Assembly (NCBI GenBank): GCA_013360685.1
Contig: JABWBD010000004.1
Span: forward strand, 1-64,000
Direction: 5' to 3'
DNA from: Pirellulales bacterium
Lineage (GTDB): Bacteria > Planctomycetota > Planctomycetia > Pirellulales > Thermoguttaceae
DNA: 64,000 nucleotides
Shown here in pieces: positions 58,681 to 64,000 of this stretch. Made by a program: the position numbers and the translations under genes. The notes beneath the pieces were generated by a model. That model did no database searches. It was not told where the DNA came from and saw nothing but the letters and a program-made list of their open reading frames with translations. Position 1 is the stretch's first letter, and each line of letters begins with the position of its first letter.

Positions 58681-61600
58681 CTACGGACCGCTGGTTCCTG
58701 CGGTCAGTTTCTCGAGCAGTTCGTCGGTGTCGAGGGCGGGCAGGGCGAAGTGCAGCGAACCTTCGAGGGCCTTTTCGGCGGCCTTGCGGATCGCCTTGAA
58801 GGCGGCGCTGGCGGCGCCCGAGTTCTTCTTCGCCGATCCATCCCCTTTCGGATCCAGAGGCCGATCCGTAAACCGCAGCGTCACCGTGTTCCGCTGGAGC
58901 TGCATTTCGACCGTCTTCTTTTCCGGATTGCCGACAAGCTGGAAACTGCTCGTCGGACTGTCAAACTCTGCCGTGTGCTTCCAGCCGGTCCGTTTGTCGA
59001 TGAACAGGACGGCGGTCTTGGTCTGGGTCGGCGCGTTGGGCCGCCGTTCTTGCACCATACATGCAAACGCAAGCACCGGCAAGCGGCCCGGTTGGCTGAG
59101 CGGCAGATGCTGGTCTTCGACCACAACCGGTTCGGACCAGAGGAGTTCGCCCTTGCGGTCAAACCCCCAGACCAACCCGCGAACAATCCTGGCGCTGGCG
59201 ACCGGATGCAAGGCGTGGGTGCGGACATTGGCTGCCTGGTTTGCGGTGGAGTTGGTCACCAGGATATACTGCTCCGGCGATCGGAACACGTGGATTTCCG
59301 AGACAGACTCCTGCGGCGGCAGCTTGGCGTCCACCAGCGCGGTGCCATCCGCCAGATCGATCAACGTGAAGTGGCCGCTGGGTTCCAGGACGCCCGCAAC
59401 CTCGTTGTCCACCACGCAGACGCGCGTCTCGGGTGCGAACTTCCGGGCGGGCCAGACTTCGCGCGACTCCCAGGCGTCGACCATCTGGAGGACGCGCTGG
59501 TCCGGAAGGTCCACCACGACAAGGACACTGCGACCGATGGTGGCCTGGTGTTGGGGGGGGACCGAGCGTTTGACCAACATCGCGCCGTCCGCCGCGCGAA
59601 GGACCATCGCGGTGGACTCGCCTTGCGGGACCACGAAGACGTATTCGTGGTCGCCGAACACGGTGCTGCCGGGGTCGATGTCGTGTCTCACCCAGAGCCT
59701 TTCCCCGGTGGCGGGCTCGACCGCAACGAGGTCGCGATACTCCTGGTAGCAAAGCAGTTGGTCGGAGACAACTTCGGGGATTGTAATGGGGTTCTCGGCC
59801 GAGCGGGCAAACTGCCACTGCTGGAACCCGCCGCCGATACGAATCACCTGCGCCTGGATCGGCAGCGGCGCCTCGGGGGCTCCGGCTGTGTCGAGGTCAT
59901 GAGACCAGAGCAACTTGGGAGCACCGTCCGCCGAGCGAACCAGGGTGTCGATGGCCATGATCTTGTGTCCCATGGACACGACGAGCAGATGCCCCTGGAC
60001 TGCCACGCGCATGAACGCAGCGCTCATCGCAAATCGCCCCTGGTCGCCGGCATCCAACGGCATTTGCCAGCGGGCATTACCCAACCCGTCGCGTGCGACC
60101 AGCATCGGCGGGTTCTGGTGCAGTTCGATGTCCAGATCCGAGAAGAACGGGGCAGGTCTTCCCAGGTAATCGAGCACCGACCGGTTATACGAAATGGGCG
60201 GCGCGCCGGCCTGGGCGCTCGTTTCCACTTCGACCTTGCCCACGGGCCAGGGGCCCGCCGCGTCCAGGTGTTTCGCCACCGGATCGCCGGGCGGAAACGA
60301 CGCGACAAGTTGGCGGCCGGTCTTGCCGTCGCGGCAAACCACATCGGCAAAGCGGCCCTGGAGCGTGCGATAGCATTCCGCGGCGTCGGAGGCGAATCCC
60401 TGTTCGCGGAGCAGGGCGGCCAGTTCCGCGACGGCTGCGCCGGCCGTGGCCGCGTCGCTCGACCGTTGCTGCTCTGCCAGGAGCAGTTCCACTTCAAGCA
60501 GTCGGTTGTTCTTGATGAGCCGTTCCAGCAAGCGGCGGCGGGCCTCTTCCGCCACCGGCTGGCCGCCGAAGTAATTGAGCACTCGCCGCAAGTCTTCGGG
60601 CCCGCCTGCCGCCAGAGCCGCCTTCCCGTGCGATTGCGCCAATTGGTCGACGCGTGCCTGGATGTCCGGTCCGGCCTTGCGACGGAGCGCCGCCAACTGG
60701 ATTTGGACCCAGCGGTCACGGCGGACCAGGAGATCCGCTTCGATCGTTTCCAGCCCCGGATGCTGTTTGTCCAGGTCGATGAGCGTGGCATAGTATCCAA
60801 TCGCTTCGGTAGGCTCCCCGGCCTTTTCGCAACCGGTGGCCATCAGCCGCAGATAGGTTGCGCGGTGCTCCGGTTGCTCAATCAGGCCGCGGATTTCCTC
60901 TTCACGCGTCCGATAGTCGGCAAAATGCGTGCGTAGACCGTCGAACAAGGACTCGCGCAGCAGATCGCGGGTCCGCGGGTCTGGGACGAGTTCCAGGGAC
61001 CGGCGAAAGGCCGCAACCGCATCGGCCAGTTTCCCGTCGTCCCAGAGAATTTCGCCGCGAAGCGACAAGGCTTCGGCATCGTCGGGATTCCCGGCCAGCC
61101 GCCGGTCCACCTGCTCGCGCAGGGCATCGAGTTGATAAAACGCCTCGATGGCATCCGCGCGTTGCGACACGATATGCCCGCGATAACAGACAAGATTGCC
61201 CGGAACCGTTCCTCCGCGCGCCTTGAAGCGGTGCGCGGCTTTTCCGGAATTCAGGTCCACGGCAAGGACCTCCGCCGAACTGAGCGGCACGTAGTAACGG
61301 TCGGATCCCCGGAAACCCCAGCCGCTGGGACTGCCGCCGGGCGGCAACGAAACCGCCTTGCCGTTCCAGGCAGCCTGCCCGTCTTCCAGCTTCAATGCCC
61401 GCACCTGCGAACGCCCGACCAGCACCGCTTTGCCGTCGAAGGCGCAGGCCAGATAGAGATCGTCCTGTCTGGGTTGTTTCCAAAGCAGTTTGCCGTTGAT
61501 CAGGCTCAAGCAATGGATCTGGTTGGAATCCGGCGGCGTGACCAGCACTCGCCCGTCCACGATGGTAGCTGTGGCATCGGACCAACGTCCGCCGGTGGTC

Positions 61601-63393
61601 GCATTCATCACCGAATGCATCCCGAAGAACATCATCTGCCGTTGATTGACCGACTGCTCTTCCTGGTAGGTGTAGCCCCAGAGGAGGGATCGCGTCGCCA
61701 GTTCGACAGCGACCACCGATTGGTTGGCCGTCGGGCAGACGAGCACGCCGTCCGCGTAGGACGGCGATGCCCCGCTCATGCGGCGAAGCGGATCGTTCAG
61801 AATATCCATGTCCACGACAGCCAATTGCTGTGACCAGAGCGACTTGCCGGTCTTGGCGCTCAACGCGATCAGGCGGATCCCGTCTTTTGCCTCGCCGAGC
61901 ACGTAGAGTTCGTCCATCAACGGCAGCGGCGGGCCAAGAAAAAAGGTGCCCGCTTCCGGCAGGTTGAATTCCGCCTGAGAACCGCCAATATGCCACTGCA
62001 ATTTGCCCGACCGGATGTCGTAAGCCGCCAGACGGTTGTACGGCTTCGGGCCCGAGGAACCGACGAAACGACGGCCATTGACGATCAAGTGACGCGAGGC
62101 GGCGTTGGTGAAGTTCAAATCGAGATCTTCGACCGCGAAAACGAGCTGCCCGTCGCTGCTCAAGGTGCCATAGGTTGCATCGCTCCACATGCGGGCTTCC
62201 AATCCCAGCGGCGCCTCCATTTCCTGCGTCTGCCGGATCGAACCATCCGACGGCGACTCCGCGGTCTCTTCAAAAGGATCCTCGGCAGGCACCTCCCAGA
62301 TCCGCTTGCCTGTTGGAAAATCGACGGCCAGAAGGTTTCTGGCGGTCCGCATGAGGACCACGTTTTCGACGACGAGCGGATGGAGCGAGGGGAGGAACTG
62401 GTATTCCGTCTCGCGCTGGTGGTGGTTCTGGCTGATCTGGTCGAGCATTGCCTCGACGTATGGCGTGTGGTACGTAGGGACTTGCCATCGCATGCTCAGA
62501 AGCGGACCGCTGCCGAATGCGGACGCGTTGCGTGCCGCATCGCCGCGGAACATCGCCCATTGCTCGCTACGCGCGGCGTCCGCGTCCGGCCGGGAGCCGA
62601 CCAGCGCAACCAGCCATTCCAGTCCGTCCGATTGCTCAGTAAACAGAGGCAACTGCTTTCCGGCCACCTCGACTTTCGCATCGGGATGGTCGCGCCGGAG
62701 TTGTTCGAGCACACGGCGGGCAACGTCCGGCATACCAGCACGGATCCAACACGTGGCGGTGGCCAGCGAGAGGGTCGGCTCGAACTGGTCCGAATCCGGC
62801 GACGATCCCGCCAGACGCTGGAGCGTCAGCGCTCCGGCCAAGGGTGAAGCGTGGTCCAGGTAGTGCAGCCCCAAGAGCAGGGTAGCTTCGTATCCGGCGC
62901 GGGTGTGAAAGAACCGGCGGGAGACCTCCGCCAGGCCAGACGCATCCCCCGCCTTCGCAGCTTTCGTCAATAAGCTGCGGGCCCTTGCCCCGTACTGAAG
63001 TTCGTACAGTTCTCGGCCTTGACGAGGCATCTCGCCGAGCAACCGCTGCGCCTCGGCTTTCAGGCTTCTGTGAACCGAACTGCCGCGGTCCGGCTGGAAA
63101 AAAAAATCCTCCGGGGCCTCCAGAATGGCCCCGAGCAGGCGAACTGCTTCGGCGTATCGCTGCTGCTGGAGGAGTTGGCGTGCGTCAGAAAGCCATAGGA
63201 GCGACGTTCTGTCTGCAGGCGTGAAGATGTTCTGTCCGGGGGCCTGCCCCTCGCTTTCTTCTGCGGGCTGGCCGGGCATAGGCGCTCCCGGAATGGCTAT
63301 GTTCTGAGCATCGCATGCCATCCCGTTGAGCAATCCTAACAGGACCAGCAACGCAAGGACGATTCCTCGATAGATCGGCCTCCTTGGCTCCAT
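58681..63393 (-). CDS. Large PQQ-like beta-propeller / TPR-like protein, secreted
   Basis: 1570 aa; repeated 'GKLQWHIGGS', 'GKSLWSQQLAVVD', 'GKLLWKQPRQDD', 'GERLWVRHDIDPGS', and TPR-like 'AEALSLRGEILWDDGKLADAVAAFRRSLELVPD'. Confidence 0.9.
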   Translation of the reverse strand: MEPRRPIYRGIVLALLVLLGLLNGMACDAQNIAIPGAPMPGQPAEESEGQAPGQNIFTPADRTSLLWLSDARQLLQQQRYAEAVRLLGAILEAPEDFFFQPDRGSSVHRSLKAEAQRLLGEMPRQGRELYELQYGARARSLLTKAAKAGDASGLAEVSRRFFHTRAGYEATLLLGLHYLDHASPLAGALTLQRLAGSSPDSDQFEPTLSLATATCWIRAGMPDVARRVLEQLRRDHPDAKVEVAGKQLPLFTEQSDGLEWLVALVGSRPDADAARSEQWAMFRGDAARNASAFGSGPLLSMRWQVPTYHTPYVEAMLDQISQNHHQRETEYQFLPSLHPLVVENVVLMRTARNLLAVDFPTGKRIWEVPAEDPFEETAESPSDGSIRQTQEMEAPLGLEARMWSDATYGTLSSDGQLVFAVEDLDLNFTNAASRHLIVNGRRFVGSSGPKPYNRLAAYDIRSGKLQWHIGGSQAEFNLPEAGTFFLGPPLPLMDELYVLGEAKDGIRLIALSAKTGKSLWSQQLAVVDMDILNDPLRRMSGASPSYADGVLVCPTANQSVVAVELATRSLLWGYTYQEEQSVNQRQMMFFGMHSVMNATTGGRWSDATATIVDGRVLVTPPDSNQIHCLSLINGKLLWKQPRQDDLYLACAFDGKAVLVGRSQVRALKLEDGQAAWNGKAVSLPPGGSPSGWGFRGSDRYYVPLSSAEVLAVDLNSGKAAHRFKARGGTVPGNLVCYRGHIVSQRADAIEAFYQLDALREQVDRRLAGNPDDAEALSLRGEILWDDGKLADAVAAFRRSLELVPDPRTRDLLRESLFDGLRTHFADYRTREEEIRGLIEQPEHRATYLRLMATGCEKAGEPTEAIGYYATLIDLDKQHPGLETIEADLLVRRDRWVQIQLAALRRKAGPDIQARVDQLAQSHGKAALAAGGPEDLRRVLNYFGGQPVAEEARRRLLERLIKNNRLLEVELLLAEQQRSSDAATAGAAVAELAALLREQGFASDAAECYRTLQGRFADVVCRDGKTGRQLVASFPPGDPVAKHLDAAGPWPVGKVEVETSAQAGAPPISYNRSVLDYLGRPAPFFSDLDIELHQNPPMLVARDGLGNARWQMPLDAGDQGRFAMSAAFMRVAVQGHLLVVSMGHKIMAIDTLVRSADGAPKLLWSHDLDTAGAPEAPLPIQAQVIRIGGGFQQWQFARSAENPITIPEVVSDQLLCYQEYRDLVAVEPATGERLWVRHDIDPGSTVFGDHEYVFVVPQGESTAMVLRAADGAMLVKRSVPPQHQATIGRSVLVVVDLPDQRVLQMVDAWESREVWPARKFAPETRVCVVDNEVAGVLEPSGHFTLIDLADGTALVDAKLPPQESVSEIHVFRSPEQYILVTNSTANQAANVRTHALHPVASARIVRGLVWGFDRKGELLWSEPVVVEDQHLPLSQPGRLPVLAFACMVQERRPNAPTQTKTAVLFIDKRTGWKHTAEFDSPTSSFQLVGNPEKKTVEMQLQRNTVTLRFTDRPLDPKGDGSAKKNSGAASAAFKAIRKAAEKALEGSLHFALPALDTDELLEKLTAGTSGP

Positions 63394-63719
63394 AGCAGCC
63401 TCTCCTCTGGGTTTGCCCTCGATCCGCCACTCCGCTGTGAGTGTCAGGTATCCCGACCAACGGCTTCCTTCGCCGAATCGCGTAGTGCGGAGACGCCCTA
63501 GCGAATACTATACCAAGAAAGGAAAAAGACATAAACTTTTGCGACCAAAAATCTTAGGAGATAGCTCCCAGATTGGCAAGAAAACCCGGCCAGACCGGCC
63601 AGACCCAAAGGAACGGGCACCGGGTGAGTACCCGTCTCTTCCTTCCTGCATTTGCGGACGTCGATTCCGAACGCGAAAGACCGCGGAAAAACAGGGCTTT
63701 CCTGCTGCCAGCACCCCCA

Positions 63720-63796
63720 AAACCCCGAAAAAGCGGCAGGAAATCGCCTCCGACACGCGTTTTTTGCCGTTTTTTTCGGGGTTTCAGGCGATTTCC
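63720..63796. repeat. Nested inverted repeats in the leader of the HU-like gene
   Basis: AAACCCCGAAAAAGCGGCA (63720-63738) vs TGCCGTTTTTTTCGGGGTTT (63765-63784); GGAAATCGCC (63739-63748) vs GGCGATTTCC (63787-63796). Confidence 0.85.
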
Positions 63797-63895
63797 GGGT
63801 TGCTTTTTTGGCTAAACCGTTTCTAATCATCCCCGTCGCTCGTATCGGACGGACGATTTTTCTGTCACACAACCATGCAAGGAGGGAAGCGTTCT

Positions 63896-64000
63896 ATGGC
63901 GAAAGCTGCTGCAGCACCCAAGAAGGCGGCAACGAAGACCCAGATTGTCAACAATATTGCTGACACTACCGGTCTGACCAAGAAGCAGGTGGCCGCCGTC
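63896..64000 (+). CDS. HU/IHF-family DNA-binding protein, 3'-truncated by window edge
   Basis: 'MAKAAAAPKKAATKTQIVNNIADTTGLTKKQVAAV' resembles HU N-terminal helix-turn region; AGGAGG-like RBS upstream (63880-63886). Confidence 0.75.
   Translation, partial: MAKAAAAPKKAATKTQIVNNIADTTGLTKKQVAAV

Noticed and set aside
58447-60936. 829-aa plus-strand ORF
   Set aside because: Antisense shadow of the PQQ-like propeller gene.

Overview
High-GC bacterial window with planctomycete-like gene content (lineage is inference). 1-12 kb: flagellar cluster, all on +, in the order fliK(partial)-flgD-flgE-flbD-motA-motB-fliL-fliN-fliO-fliP-fliQ-fliR-flhB. 12-23 kb: DUF433/DUF5615 toxin-antitoxin-like pair, HD-GYP protein, an ABC-2 export cassette, sulfatase, ceramidase-like protein. 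23-31 kb: UvrD/Rep helicase, DUF1016 (YhcG-type) nuclease-like protein, four-helix-bundle protein, alpha/beta hydrolase, methyltransferase, futalosine-pathway mqnA and mqnC. 31-45 kb: second ABC-2 exporter whose permease is fused to a CPBP/CAAX-protease-like domain, TlpA-type thioredoxin protein, carboxypeptidase-regulatory-like protein, second ceramidase-like paralog, Gfo/Idh/MocA oxidoreductase, HNH endonuclease, class III aminotransferase, tRNA-Ser(UGA). 45-63 kb: long co-directional minus-strand block (PQQ-like propeller, prenyltransferase/squalene-cyclase-like, MoxR, DUF58, two BatA/VWA-type membrane proteins, DUF4175-like protein, two coiled-coil secreted proteins). 64 kb: start of an HU-like gene. 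Most notable: (i) FliN with four repeated FliM-like 'Q-D-x-I-E-x-L-L' peptides, (ii) palindromic repeats translated in frame inside the DUF1016 gene and in the N-termini of two secreted-protein genes, (iii) the MoxR/VWA/propeller block, (iv) several REP-like or hairpin elements. No CRISPR array, rRNA or intact transposase was seen.
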